Shown: positions 12,801-27,244, numbered from the stretch's first letter. The stretch is 64,000 bases of DNA from Glossina fuscipes (GCF_014805625.2 NW_023998464.1:5185316-5249315), one strand, 5' to 3'. Notes: generated from the letters alone by a model not told the origin. Numbers and translations: made by a program.

Positions 12801-14993
12801 GCGTACGTATTAGCTATTTAAAAATGTGTTCATTCTAAAATACATATGGAGGACTCCACCAGGATCAGGTGGCGGGGCCGACAGAGTAGGATTCTACAAA
12901 TTAAGTGTGTTAATTCTAAATTAAATATGGTGGATACAACAGATAAATTTAACAAAAAAAAAAAGAAATGATAATATGCGTACATAGCAAGTAGAATAAA
13001 AGAATTTCACTCTGTTCTGTTAGTAATTCATCTAAAATCTTTAAAACTTTTCCATCCTGATCTACTAATAATAATAAGCAATACCAGTTTTATGGTTCGG
13101 CTCTAGCCGAATGCAACATTGTTGTTTTATATATAAAATCGGCTTAATCGGGTACAGTTAAGCCTTCGAAAGCATACATGTCGTTGTGGAGTTTTAGCTA
13201 ACGAATATATACTTGAATCATAAAAGACAGTCGTCGTGACTACATACGTACATAGCTTCCTAGTGTTGCAAATAAGACTTCAATATTCGATGATAGATAT
13301 TTTAGCTAATACTTATTAGTTTTCATATCCCCTTTTTCCGCATAAGTTGTAGGTCATGTTGTATAACTAACGCTGTTGTCGCTTGTTATTCCTATTGTTG
13401 TCAGTCGTCACAGTAATAACCTTTTGTTAGTTTACTACATCTTCACAATTAAATATTTAATATAATCTGGCCATCCCTAAAGCGGACAAAAGGTCAGACA
13501 TATGGTAGAGATAAACATATAGAATGCTTTCTCTTTGTGAAAATGTGGCTTACGTTTCTTAAAAGTTCTACAATGAACAAAACTACATAATAGTAATGCA
13601 ATGTATAAAAAGAAGACAGGACAAGCATAGATGTAATAAGTAGCTCACATCGCAAATAGGTTTGAAAGATATCTTTCCACGGTTTAGTAAACCTTCATCC
13701 TTAAACATGAATTAACAGTTTTCACTCTATCGTTTAAAATTCTCGTTGCAAGGTTGCTATGAGGGGATTGGAATATTGTCAAGTATTAGCCGGCGGAAAC
13801 GTTCATAATGGATAGTCACTAGCCATGTTCACCTAAAAACAGGACGATTTTGCTTGCTGAAAACACTTCGTATATCTCGATAGAGTCAGGAATTATCAAT
13901 TCTGCAAGATCCACTTTAAAACCTGGCCACCTGTGTGCGCTATTTATCATATAAAACTCTTTACGTCTAAGAAAAAATTTAATATAATAGGGAAATAAAA
14001 GCATATATAAAACGATAAGATAAGATCATTTCAGTCGAACCTGAGACAAAGTGAAGTCTTATGTACAATCGTATGCTCAAAAAATCTAAAGAAAAAAAAA
14101 ACTGTATGCAACATGCTCTGTGTGAAAATACGGTCTACATTTCCCGTTTTTTTAGTGTAAATAAATAGTTGGTAATTGGTAATTGATTGGAGACGAAATG
14201 TGACGTGAAAGTAGTGTTGCGCAATTTCAAAGCGATTGACTCGAAAAACCCCTTATTATAGAAAAATTCAAATCTGTCTTCTCTATATCATGCAGGGGAA
14301 GTCGCAAGGAAAAGCTTCCACTACACAGCAGGTAACATTCCATCCGCACATTTCCAATATTCCTATGATAAAAGAGTTTAGATGTTTCAGTTTCTAATTC
14401 TAATAGGCGTTTTGTGATCGCTAGGAATTTGATATTATGCGTGTATTTACCGGCAATTTCAAGCTTAGCCAAATGCTAGTGTAGTCGACCCCGTGCTTTG
14501 ACCTTAGATTTATTTTAGTAGCTATCTACGATAATTTAATAGGAAATCACATCCCATTTAAATAGAAATATAATCGTATGCCACCAAATTGTGCAAAATA
14601 TGACAATTATCAATTTAACTTTCGAACAAATGGAAGATGTACCCACGATTAAAACTAATAATGACTTGCTCAACTTTACTTCATTTAGGAAAGATATATT
14701 ACGACCAGTATATATCTTATACAAAACCAATATTCGAGTTAGTTATGCTACTGCAGCATTCTGGTCAATAACAGATGCAAATAAGAGCAAATGCCTACTC
14801 AACACCACTTTCATTCAAAATGCTATCACCACACTTAAGAGATCTTGTGATTACTTTATTTTCAGATGATTTGGGTTACTATGCGTGGATACTTTATATA
14901 TATATATTAAATTTTCAGTCCGATTATGTGATAACTACAGTAGCAGAAGAACAAATGCGATGGATTATGTTAAAATCACATATATGTATATAT

Positions 14994-14996
<3 letters not shown>
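9851..14996. other. Non-coding AT-rich DNA
   Basis: Contains a perfect 16-bp inverted repeat TTCGGCTCTAGCCGAA at 13096-13111, and an imperfect direct repeat of about 29 bp (12834 and 12914) beside a short GC-rich patch (12847-12890). No gene recognised. A minus-strand frame at 10797-11153 has faint reverse-transcriptase flavour but was not accepted. Confidence 0.55.
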
Positions 14997-15033
<37 letters not shown>

Positions 15034-15058
15034 TAGATATATATACGATATATATACG
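14997..15058. repeat. (AT)n microsatellite
   Basis: A pure (AT)n run at 14997-15029 is followed by ATAG/ATACGATAT interruptions to about 15058. The apparent reading frames across it are low-complexity Tyr/Ile strings. Confidence 0.95.
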
Positions 15059-15934
15059 ATTAAAACGCATCATTAGCGCTGCATCTTTCGTAGAGAAAGA
15101 AAGCATTTTAAAATCTTATTATTTGAACTTAATAAGCAATTGAAGTAATTTTACTTAAGCTACTCAAGTGTATTCTTTTGCGTAAATTTCCTTTATATGT
15201 TTAAAGCGTATTATAACTATTTGTTCTTAGACGTTCTCACAACAATGTAAATTACATTTACGAAAAAGAATTTCCAAGTGCGTAACTTCTACCCTTAAGA
15301 AATGTTTGCTTCATTCATCTCATGCACGCATAACAAAACTATGATCATACTGCGTGCCGTTACGTTGTTGCTTTTGTAAAGACAACAACACGTATTTATA
15401 AAAATCTCCATAGAATTTGCATAAAACTCTTTTTAGAGTAACATTTCAGTAATTGCTTAGAAAAGCATATTATTCGTGGAAGAAAAGAAAAAACTTATGA
15501 CTTGCAAAAAACAACCTCTCGAGCATGGAAATGCTTTGTATAAAAAAAACTGTTCCGAATTTTGAAAACTAATATAAAAGCGCACTGCATGGGGTGATAA
15601 ATTTTAAGGTGAACAAAGCATGCATAGATATTTAAATATCTTTTCATATCAGTAATCGATTCCTTTCTAAGAAAACTAAGCTTCATCTGGACCTAATATT
15701 TACGATATCTTAAATGAGGATTAGTGCACAAGAACTTTATGTATAAATATAAAATATAATATATAATTTTGCCATGCATGGAGTTATGACTAATTCGAGG
15801 CTGAGCAATCTTTTCACACGTCTAGAAATCTTATGGCGAATCTTGAACTAATTGTGTAAAGAGTTTCCTACAAAATGTGACCAAATCTCGTCAGCTTCCA
15901 CAATAGCAATCGTACTTGTTATACCATATATCAC

Positions 15935-16200
15935 CTGTGGTGCGAGGGTATATTAAGTTTGTGGGGACGCATGCAGCGCCTGGAACAATTTGACAAAGAT
16001 CCATCTTTTATTATAGCGATCTACTTAGCATCATTTTCTGAATCGATTTAAGCTTATCTGCCCATCTCTCCGTTTTGTCGTCTTGTGTTCAGCGCGCAGG
16101 CCGCTGTTTTCGAGATATTTGGATGACATTTGATACATTGACGCGTCTTGCCCCGCGGACGCACGCTATTGAAAGGTATTCGGATTGAACCAGTGTTTCG
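15935..16200 (+). repeat. Dispersed fly repeat, copy 1
   Basis: Contains GTGCGAGGGTATATTAAG near its left end, ATCGATTTAAGCTTATCTGC at 16042-16061, GAGATATTTGGATGACATTT, and CGCACGCTATTGAAAGG. The order (GGGTATATTAAGTTTGT, then a GTCTGTCCGTC-like block, then GAGATATTTTGATGAAATTT, then CGCTATTGAAAATGG) is one I recognise as widespread in higher-fly non-coding DNA, but I cannot name the family. Confidence 0.7.
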
Positions 16201-19031
16201 ACAAAAACCTACAAACTCACTACTTTTTAAAACCCGTTATATGAATGAATTTGTGTTTGTCTAAGGCGTTCAATGATGGGCCTTGGCCTACTATAGTGTT
16301 TTCAAGTCAGTGTTTCCAGCTGTTCTTTGAAAAGATTTCGTATTGAGCTCTACCTCACTTTTTCAAAGATTATCTTTTTGAATGAAAACTAGAACGAATA
16401 AAAATACCGGACAAAAGTTTTGAATTCATGTGCGTCTAAGAGAGAACAGAATTGCTTGCATAAAAACTTCCAGTTTAAACCTTAATATAAAGTCGGCTTA
16501 TTCGATATCACCTTGCGACCTCGCTCTTAATCTCAAAATCGATGAATGTGTTTTGTCGTTACGCCTTTCAACAATAATTCGCCTTCTACACATCTGATTG
16601 CATCTTTCGAGCTCAAGAATCTATCAACGTATGAAGCGATATATAATAACATTTTAAAAAATTGGTCTTTATTTTAGAACGCACCTTATATGGCATTTTT
16701 GGTCTGAGTCGAGCATCTGAATTTTTGTACTAAAGGACTAATAGTTGTACATATATAAATGACTAGAAATACTCAACGGATAATGAAGTACCGATCAGAT
16801 CGATTTGCAAGCTGAGCCAATTGCGATTTACGACAATGCCAGCATCCTGTATGTATATCGACGTGAACGGAAATGATTGTTGTTGTAATGGAGTTTTTAG
16901 AAAGAAAATAAAAACATTTTGCGATGAGGCACGCAGGCAATAATAACGAAATAAGTTCAATTGGTTAACATATTTTTTTGTGTATAAGTTTCTTGTCGCA
17001 GATGTTCCGCTTTACTTTTTGTTATCCATTAATTGGTGTAACGTCATTCAGGCGATTGAAGAAATGGAACGGAACGATATTGTGAACCCCCCGGTGACCA
17101 TAAGCTGCTTTAAGAAGATATTATCTAATCATCAAGCCTTATATACGGAAAGAAGGCACATTACAGTATATTTGGGAAAAAATTATACTAAAATACAATA
17201 ATTATTCTAACATACAAGCAAAAAGTTATATAACTATTGTCACATACGCATGGTATTTATATAGTATGCAGGAGGTGTTTAATAGCGCCATGTTTACGCA
17301 CATAACAGTAATTTTTATGAGATATGTTTTTAAGAAGTGATGTTTCACCTTTCCACGTGAAGGTGTCTCCCGCTCTAAGTTTTCAAAAGGCCTTCTGTTT
17401 CAATTTGAATGCGTCGCGCGAAAAGAATTTGATCTATATAGATATTTTAACTTAACACATATTCGTTGACAACTTGATGGTATTTAGAAAAAGAATTCAC
17501 TTTATTTTTTCTAAATTCAACAAATAGCAAAAAGTGTTATATAAATATTCGCATAATATATATTTTAGATGCCTGGCTAATATTGTAAAAATATTAGAAA
17601 AAAAGAAAACATTTTTTCTTGCTTTCTTTTAGTTTACAAACAAAACTCTTCGCAGGAATTTAATTTTTAAAAAATATCATCAGCACATTCATACCTCTGC
17701 TCATTCAAACAAGCAGAAACTACGCTCCGTAAAATAACTGCGGTATCAGTAGCAAAAAGAAAATAAAAAATAAAAAACCGTAACTAACTAACGCTACTTT
17801 TAAAAAGCCCAGAAGTCATTGCTTTCTTTCGTTTTTAACATTCTGAGGAAGGACATGCGTATGAATATGCAACAAAGAGACTAGAACTGTATGGAAAACT
17901 TTAAAGAAATATGCAAATAATACAAAAACAAATAAAAAAGAATCAAATATGATTTTAATGTGCATGAGTATATACGTGAGTATATACAAAGGAATTTATG
18001 CGAGAAAAACACATGTTAAGTTTTATTGCATTATTTACATAGTTAGTGATAGCACATATGTTTCAGTTTTGCAGTTGTTAGGTGTGATGGATGTGTACGA
18101 AGATAGATGTCAACTAAGATTTCTTTATAAAAAAGTTAACAATAACAAGTTTATCCGTTTGAATTAAATTGGCGCAGTGAAGTCCACATTTAACCATTTG
18201 CTTAAGAAATCTTTCCCAAGTCATATCAGCAAACGTATACAGCATGACTTAAAAAACGATTCTTGTGCAAATTATAATATTGTGCGAGTAAATGAAGTTG
18301 CTATCCATTCTGTACACTTTGAGAAAAAAGAATAAATAAAAGAGCAACTCCAAACTCTCTTTAAAATTAATTTTTTTACTTAAGAAACTATTTAGAAATC
18401 GTTGTTGTCTGTAGTTTGTTTTCAGCTTGTTTCAATATTCAATAACTAATAGCACACACCGTCTGCGCTGGTTCTCTTGCTGATTTATTTTGTTTGAGTG
18501 CATTCATGTGCTCGAAACACCTGCGTCAGCCGTCGCTCACCATAATTCATTCTCAAGAGAAACATTTTGATAACCGGAACATCTTTAAAATAGATATGCT
18601 CTTCAGATATCTATATATAGATTCTCTTTTCCTCTATTACAAACTAAGAGAAAATTTTTCAAATAAAGCTACCGTTGACTTAATAGTACATTTTTGTCTG
18701 CTTTTCTTCGCCATTTTTACACCTAACGCCGGGCAATTAATTTGTCGAAGACATGTTAAAATGTAAAAATCATAGACCGTACAAGTGTGTGTGCTTTCCA
18801 CCAGACGGAAAAAGTCGCCCGGTCAATTTTATCATGTCCGTCCGTTTATCGGCAATATTCAATAATTATGTTGAATATGTAAAGTGTTCCTTAAAATAAT
18901 AATAAATAAAAAACACCCTACAAAAAAAAGGCGGCAATATACCTTTTAATTGTCTTCTATCTAAACACATACGACCTTCACACATCTTTAATAATTAATA
19001 CTTTTGAAAAATTAATAGCAATAATGATAAT
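16201..19031. other. Non-coding AT-rich DNA
   Basis: No gene, RNA or repeat family recognised in this stretch between the dispersed repeat copy and the first SINE. Confidence 0.6.
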
Positions 19032-19044
19032 TAAATTTTTATGA

Positions 19045-19220
19045 TCCGCCTGTGCGGCCGAGTAGGCAAGAGTCTCCACCAGCAACTCCATGGTTGTAAG
19101 TTAAAATCTCAAGTACGCTGGAGTTTTTAATAAAGCCGGAAAACCTTAGATGCCTATTGCTTTAGGACTACAGTCTTCGAATTTATTCTCTGGCTAAATT
19201 TATAATAATAATAATAATAA
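19045..19220 (+). mobile_element. tRNA-derived SINE, copy 1, with target-site duplication
   Basis: A 176-bp unit is flanked by a perfect 13-bp direct repeat TAAATTTTTATGA (19032-19044 and 19221-19233). It starts TCCGC, has an A-box-like GGCCGAGTAGG at 19056-19066, a decayed B-box near 19092-19110, a body (GAGTTTTTAATAAAGCC then GGACT and TTTATTCTCTGGC) and an (AAT)n tail. The same body occurs at 34058-34229 and 58112-58262. This is a short interspersed element mobilised by target-primed reverse transcription. The pol III head looks tRNA-Ser-like. Confidence 0.85.
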
Positions 19221-19233
19221 TAAATTTTTATGA

Positions 19234-21997
19234 CATCTTAAATAAGAACTTGACGGGTTCCAAAAGGTTCCTTCATCCAACTTTCTCCTTGCATCAAAAT
19301 AAAGAGAAAGAAAGAAGTCACGCAAGCCCGTATTCCCTGGTCCCTGCTTTTTTTGACGCCATTAATAGGTTTTTGTAGCAAAAACATCGAACGAACGTCT
19401 TTTCCAACATCAAAGAACCCAAAGCGTAAGTCATAACCCGAACCGCTTAACAGATATAAGTCGAAACACGTCAACATCCTAAGCAATATGCAGTTATAGG
19501 AAAAATATTTCAATACCACAATATCTTGATTTTGTCAATTCTTCTTTTATAATTCATTTCATTCCTTAAGTTAAATACAAAAAATGCGGCTTCAGTAAAA
19601 TTCAGGCGAATTTCTTTACATACAAAGCTTATAATTTCACAAATTTTGTGAATCTATCACAACATTAGATATTTTGGACATGAAGTCCAGGCCTAGTTTC
19701 CACCTAGTTTCGAAGGAAGAAGAATTGTATGGCCGAAGACTGCCTTCGTAAGGCGGCGAAAGGACCCCAATTGGCGTCAGGTAAGTCAATATTTACCTTC
19801 GCTTCCGAAATAGTTGAAAACAATCCAACCATCGTAAAGAGTTGAAGGAAAGACTGGGTTTAGGGCTTCGCAATCCAAGTCGCTCGATGAGGTTGTTTGA
19901 TGCGGGCACATTCAATTCAAGGCAATTAAGATGAAAGCTTAAAAATTCCTATCAAATCAATTTTATATTATCTTACGAATAATCGTACGAATCGGGGACC
20001 ATAATTGCCCAAGGACGCTAGTCACTTCTTCGATCTGTAAAACCCACATGTCATCCCTAATATGACGGGTTCCAAAAATCCCCACACTTTCGGTGATTTT
20101 GACGGATTAATCCTCCTATCAACCTCTCTCAAGACGGCTTTGTGGGAAATAAAGGAAATGACGATTGACGTCTTCAGCTAAACAANNNNNNNNNNACTAC
20201 GAATAACTAATGTCGAGAAGGTTGTGAAAAGAGAGAGATTATGTTTGCTTCTAATTTTCCCAAAAATGACAGTTAGTGCGTGCAACACTCGTTAATCGAC
20301 GATTCTCGGCACTTCGGCTTGCTAGAGTGTAGGAAGAGAAGGCAAACCAAAAATTTCTATCTAATCATTTTATTGAAAACAAACTTCGGAGAAAAGCGGA
20401 ATAGACAAAGTTGCGAGAAGTTCGAGTTGGGTTTCCAAGTGACGCAAACAAAGTAATCTCCTTTTGTCAATGAATATAAAGTTTTATAAGCTGCTGTACA
20501 AGATTGTGGCATGAACGTATACAAGTTTATTAGGTTTTTGCTTAAGAGATACGAAACACGAGAACAACTTTTAAAGTTTACATAACTTACCCACACGAAA
20601 ATCTACTTGTAATTATTTTTTCGCAGAGAATGCTTAAGCATTGTACCAGAAGCATTAAAAAACTTTATAGAATATTATAAAATTATATAAATTGAATTCA
20701 ATTTTATCACGAAAACACACAATCTAGCTGAAGAGTTCATATTTGAAGGAGACATTAATTTCTGAAATAAACTTTTAACAAGAACACGTTTACACATACA
20801 TCTCAAGGATAAGAAGTATCTCACTTTGTTGAACGACAGTCCATGACCTTATTGCATTTATTATCACACAATTTTTACTTTATATCCGTTATTAAAAAAA
20901 TTTACAACTTTCACTTAAATTTTCTCAATTATTCTGTGTTCTTTAATAACAATCTTTAATTGACATCTTACGTACGTAAATGTAAAAACAACCAAATGTA
21001 AATCACTTCAAAAACTTATAAAGAAATATTTCTAATAATTTACATGTTGAAATAATTTTTTTTTTTTTTTTAGTTAATTTGGCTTTAGAAAGAAACAATT
21101 TGTTTGGTTGTCCTTCAATTCTAACTTGATGGATACATCCGAGGCTAAAAACGGCTGATAAAAAGCTGTACATATACTCAGGGTTCTAGACATGAGAATC
21201 GCTCTTAATTACTTTTTTCGTTAGGAAAATCCGGTACTGGTCTGCATTTAATGACACACACAGGGGAGTCTTAGAATTGCAAGAGAAATGTCCGTCCATC
21301 TGAGTGGTGTGTGAAAATGGACCAAGTTGCTTAGAGCGCACGCCCGCGGCAAAGCGGCGAAAATGAACGCAAAGTCGTTTCTCTAGTCGTTTACGATTTA
21401 CTAATTTATTATTATTTTATTATAGTTATTACTCTTATTACCATTATTTAATTATTTTACTCTTTCAACATTAAATTAAGGATTTTTTATCATACCGTCG
21501 AACCTGTTTTTATGCGCCTTTTCTCATGCTATCTTTCTTTTGTGCGTTTACTGTCTGAGACTTTTTTGGTTTGCTATGTCGGACATCTTTTTTATGCGGT
21601 GTATGAATATGTATATTTAGCAAAACCTTAAATCGAAACGAGTTTATGAAAGCGAATAGGGACGAAGCCGTGACTGTTGGTGACGTTATAAATAAATTAA
21701 CATATCATGGGAACATGCAAGAAACACCGGACGGATGGACGGATGCACCTTTGGAGCACATTAAACCAACATAGATAACAATTCGGAAAACAATTCGAAA
21801 TTCCAAAAAAAAGCTTTGCAAGTGTATGTGGACACCACAAGGCAGCTAATTAAATGACTGTTATCGCAAAACCTTATCACCCTCTACAGGGTAGTAGAAA
21901 ATAAATCAACTCACATATTATCAAACAATTGCGAGTCATTAAATTCACAAAACTGTCTGTGTCTTGGACATGGTCAAAATAATAGGCTGCAATTTGT
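19234..21997. other. Non-coding DNA around the assembly gap
   Basis: The 15-mer TGACGGGTTCCAAAA occurs at 19251-19265 and again at 20063-20077. A 12-nt T run lies near 21059-21071. Otherwise nothing recognised. Confidence 0.55.
20186..20195. other. Assembly gap (10 N)
   Basis: Ten ambiguous bases. The left flank (about 19690-20185) is more GC-rich than its neighbours and may be part of an unassembled repeat; no protein motif was recognised there. Confidence 1.
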
Positions 21998-22136
21998 TTA
22001 ACCCGTTGACATAAAGGACATCTGTAGGCGTCCGTAGATGCGCACGACGTCTATAGTATTCCTACATTTTTAGTACTATAAAACAAAACTAGAAGAAGTG
22101 CACTCACTGATTTTAAAATGATCCTCAACGCGTTAA
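21998..22136. mobile_element. Small TTAA-flanked inverted-repeat element (piggyBac-like MITE candidate)
   Basis: TTTAACCCGTTGA at 21997-22009 and TCAACGCGTTAAA at 22125-22137 are inverted repeats differing at one of 13 positions. Each contains TTAA at the outer edge (21998-22001, 22133-22136). TTAA target duplication with CCC-type ends is the hallmark of piggyBac-like elements. The 131-bp core has no coding capacity and is GC-richer than its surroundings at its left end. The inverted repeats are short, so chance is possible. Confidence 0.4.
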
Positions 22137-25100
22137 ATGGCTTCATGTTCACCCTAATTCGTTATTTTGTTTAGAGGGAAGTTTTGCGCCGTTTCGTAAC
22201 GCTTTGACACTTTTTCTAAAGGAGCTTTTTTAAGCACTTTTTGTCTGTAGTATTAAATAAGTTTCCTTTAAAATTTTGCAAAAAATTATATTATATGTCT
22301 TTTTAAATCTTTTTTGTGCGGGCTCTATCTATCGCACAAAAACAGGTTCAATTGTATATCTTTCAATAATACATCTATGAACAGTCTCCGTAATGTTGCT
22401 GTTTAAGTCATCTTAAGTTAGTCCGTTATGTTCATTTCGTCGATCTGCCATCAAGACTACCAAATCGATTCGTTGTTAGCCCTTTTTCTCTTCCGTTAAA
22501 CTTTGTCTAGAACGTTACAAATCTCCTTATTAAACTCTTGAGCTTAAGTTCAGAAATGTTGTAATCCATATATATACATATAAGAAAAGTGACGCTTATT
22601 TTTCTCCTCTTTGTTATTACCTTCAGAATGTACATTTAACACGCTTTCACACATCGTATCCTTATTATGGAAATTTGCATTCCTTCTCTTCTAATCAGAT
22701 ATGATATATGTATGTATTTTGGTATGATGTGCTTATGTCGTACAATAATTGTAATGTTTTCTCATTTCAATAGAAGTTAAGTGCGGAAGTCGAACATTCG
22801 CTTCAAACATATTATAATTTATCTTTTGCAGGGGGACTTTAGTGGGATTATTTGTGCTCTTATTTAGTTTTCCATCTAATATAAGAATCTTTGCAAGTTT
22901 ATAAAGCCTCCTTTTTAATCTTAGTTTACGAAATATAACTAAGAATACATACGACAGGTTTCTGATATGATTTTGTGAGATTGGGATTACTTGCAAGCCA
23001 TAGATATCGGAGAGGCAAACGTACGGAAACAAGACCGAATTGACATAAAAGCTTAAGACTGTTCATTAGTTTTTCTTTGTTTGACTACATGACAAATGAG
23101 AAATGTTATTGAATGGCCATTAATAGCTACGAATACGTCGCAGCTATTCTAGAGAAGTAATGTTATGATTTAGGATTTATCTGCGGTCGCTAAATACGAA
23201 CATTTATAAGTCAACACTCACTTTTTATACCTCAAAATTTGCTGATATGAGCGTTCCACCTACAAACTATACAGACGCCGAAAGATCGATGACCACAATG
23301 TCTCTTTTCTATGATGAGCCTTTTCAACTTTTGCAAACGCCGTGAGAGAAAGTTAGAAAATCAAATTTAGCTAGGGTCGTATTTTTGCAAAAAACCCGAA
23401 AAACGGGCATCGCAAGCTCTTTCTATTTTAGGACACATGCTGCAGAACCATGTATAGAAGCACATTGAAGTTTTGTCTTTGCATCTATTGTACATAAGGG
23501 GTACTCGACTGGAAAACCAATTTATTTGCATCTGAAGGCAGAGGTGCGCTCAGGTAAAATTGCACTGCAACTTCCAGTGCTATTGCCAAACTTGTGGTTA
23601 ACATCTTAATCTCTCCGATCGTAAGAATGAAAGACAAAAAAACCAGCCGACATATACACATCGATTCAGGATTGGCAATCTTTCAAAGTGCATAAGTAGT
23701 GGCGATCGCAATTGTATATCTATCGTCACAGTGTCGACGCGCTATAAAGTATAACTTATAGCGCCTCTGAAGCTCCCAAGTGGTTGCCTTACACGTTTTG
23801 ACAACTACTTTTTGATCGTCATTTACTGATAGCTTCGATTCGATTCTGTCTATTGTGAATATCAAGCGGTCTAAGCATGTTCTTCTTATAATTTGCCAAG
23901 AAAACTAACACTACAGCATATTGATGACTCACTTGTTTTAATAAAAAGCGCGTAAACTGGTTATACAAAGTAAAGTGAAATAAAAGTGTAAAATAAAATC
24001 GGCTCACAATTAACGTTTCTTGACTAACTATGCATTTTCTATTATTTGCATGCAGTCCATGTGTGTTAAGAAGACGATCTGGCGACATAAGAAAGTAGTA
24101 AAATCTCAGGCTTTATGAGAAGTCTTGAGAATATTTCCCAGTTATATAAATGCAATCCTTTTTTAATGATAGTGAAAGCGAAGTTCTTTTAAAGGTATTG
24201 AAGGAAATAAAAGTGTATTTGTACCTCTTTTGTCTTCATTTTCTTTTCTAATATTTACTAGTTTTTGCCACCATTTTCTTTATTTAAAAATAAATTTAAA
24301 TACATTTATAAGCATTCATTACATTGCGCATAATTATTACATTTTCTTATTTACAGTTAATTGATTTTTGCATAATTAAAAATGAATCCTGATATATTTG
24401 GCTATATGCTACATATGTAGATAGACATTAACACGAGCGTAAATAAGCGCTTACAAATGCATTATATAGATAAACAAACAGATGCTTAAATATGCATAAA
24501 TGCTTATTTAGGGAATTTGCGTAGGGATCTCCGAAATTGCTCTGGTGCAATTATAATGAAATATTTCATGTGAAGGATCTGAGCTGCACACAGAGAGTAA
24601 CAGGCTTGGGAGATTAATATTATAGATATTGTGTTTTAATAATTTAAAAAAGCAAGACGAAAAAAGAATAAATTTTATATTTAAATTGAGAAAACATACT
24701 AAAGACCAATCAACTAATTAACTTGGCATATGCAAATATGTACCTTTAAATATGCAAGCTTAAGCTAACATGTTTTTTACAGTAACTTTTGGCTGGGTGG
24801 GGAAATAAATATATTTGTAGGAAGACGTGTCTGTATACAACAAAAACAAAATCAGTTTGCAGGATTTTTTATTGTTATGCAAATGTTATGTCAGCATTTC
24901 AAGTGTGACAGATATGAGCAACGTGCTCATCCTCATAATGAATATAAAACATAATCTCGTCTATATCATCATCTGCAACATCACCAGCATCCGCATATGT
25001 ATGTGCACATGAATGGCGTTCACAGAGCGAACAAATGTTACAACATTATCTGCATTCAAGGGTTTGTGGCGGCAGCTAACAACCTACCAAGCAACCAGAC

Positions 25101-27244
25101 AACAGTAACAAAGCAGAAGTAGGAGAAATACGTATATGCATGCGTACATGTCCAGTTAGCATTTTGACAGACAGGTTCATGACATTAAAAACAGAAGTGT
25201 GTTTTTTTCCTTTCATTTGTTGGTTTGTTTTTGATGAAGCACTGTAGTATTCTTTTTTTGGAGTACGTTGTGAAGTCGTATACGCTTTCCTTTTTTTTCT
25301 TTCTTCTTGTTTTTTGTGTTTATTTATATCTACCATGTGAGATACTAATTGAAATACCGCACTTGCTGTCCCCCACTGCACTCGAGCTCTCTAATATGCT
25401 GCGAAGCACTACAAGCACCCACATGTCATCCCGTTTCCTTCATATTTACAAGACACAAATAAACCAAACTGTAGCTCATGCGCTTAACAGCGAGGGACGA
25501 GAGAATGTTTAATTTGAATCTCAATCTCTCCCTTCATACTTTTTTGTTTTTTTATGTTTGGTGAAAATAATAAAACATTTGCTGCAGCATTTGTCATTTG
25601 CTTTCAATTCTTAGCTTGCCTTCCTCGCTATAATTATAGCAATTATTATTATTTGTTTAGTAATTCGTTTTTTTTTTTTTTTTCCTACAAACGCACAAAT
25701 GAGAATGTAAGTTTTTTCGTCTTGTTGGCAACGAGACGAAGGGATATACAGGAGATAGTTCTTAGTTAGTCCCTCTTAGTTTGTTCTTGGAGCTCTCAAA
25801 ATCGCAAGTGAAGCTCTGCCCATACATTTCTAGGCTTTAAATGGCTTTAAAAATGGCTTCATTCGGCCGCATTTCTTAAAACGTTAACCTAACCTTAAAA
25901 TAACCCAGAATTGTAAAAGGTATTCTTAACAATCTCACAGCAGCTGCAGTCAATATAAATCTACAATTTTAGCGGAGAGAGAACGCGTTAGACGGTGCCT
26001 TTTTAAAATTTTGAAGAATCTACTCTGCAAATGTGTTATTGCTATAAATGGTTTTCGATCACAACCAATATTGCATCCGTTTTAAAGGCGATTTGTAAAC
26101 TATTTTCATGAGTTTTATTCGAATTCGGGTTTTAAATTTTTCTTTTGTCATATTCCCTATTTTTAACGACAGGTTTGTAGGTGAAAATTTTAGAAGCTTT
26201 GTGAGGTAAAAACCTTCGAGAACTTTAATGGAGTGACCGTTACTCTGCTAGACAAATATATACCTGAGTATCGCGACTATCAGGTCACTGATCGCGAGTT
26301 CAGATCTCAGTCGTGTAGAAAGCATGTGTGGTCGTAGATACAGTGAGCTGTGCGTCGTTACAGGCGTAATACCGATTGCCCACGCACAACCCACTAGTGA
26401 GACCACTCCCTCTGTTTACTTCTCTTTTCCCGCTTCTTTCTCACTATCATTGTATTAGACGAGTAAGGAGCATCCCCTAAGAGATGTCTTACATTAAAAA
26501 AAAAGAAAAAAAATTATAATAATAGTAAGCACAACATCGATCAAATTTACCACATGTGGGTTTGGATTAAGAATATCTGCATATATAGTGAATACCTTTA
26601 AAGTGCTTAATCGATTGTTAAGTTCAACATTCGCCATGTTTTGCCGGACCTCGATTATTTCATTCCCGCTATGTCCAAAAGTTCAATTCTAGCCAGTTCT
26701 CTGGCAATGCTTCCGTGCGTCTACTTCCTCTCTTTACGGTAAGCCATTTAAACGAATTGAGGTCGCAGAAGTCACAAGGGAGAATTCAAAGAGCAACCCT
26801 TAGCGATCTTCGAAAGACACATAAATAGTGCGTCCAAACCTTTTTGTTTGCTTTTTATAATTCCCTGTACTTCTTTGACAGAAAGTTTGCTTCATTGCTT
26901 GATTACCGTGAGGGGTATCTAAAATTCACTTGAAGATGACTACAATTTTGCCAGTGTAGGCTTTTGCCTCCTCTTAACATCGAATACGTCGACGAGCAGT
27001 CATTCAAATGACTGACTATCCATCCGCATGAGCGTTATTATAATTATCTTTGTATTATTAAAAGTAGTCAAAGTTCAACTTTTGTTCGTTCTCTTGTGCT
27101 TTGTTTTTTTATTTAATTGCTAGCAATTGAATTTTTTTCTCGTGAGTAATTTGTTTTTTCACAAAAAAATGTGAAGATATAATGACAACTTAATGAATAG
27201 GAGAAGTATTTTTATTAAAAGCTTATAAACAATTATTAAAGTAG
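22137..27244. other. Intronic DNA left of the CadN exon
   Basis: AT-rich, with several T or A homopolymers. A stretch at 26230-26520 has a B-box-like GAGTTCAGATCTC, a pyrimidine run and an A-rich tail, but no A-box. No gene recognised. Confidence 0.55.

Noticed and set aside
13096..13111. Inverted repeat TTCGGCTCTAGCCGAA as a terminator or regulatory hairpin
   Set aside because: Too short to be meaningful alone in a eukaryotic intron; noted only as local structure.
26230..26520. Possible SINE with B-box-like GAGTTCAGATCTC, pyrimidine run and A-rich tail
   Set aside because: No A-box at a suitable distance, no flanking duplication and no second copy in the window.
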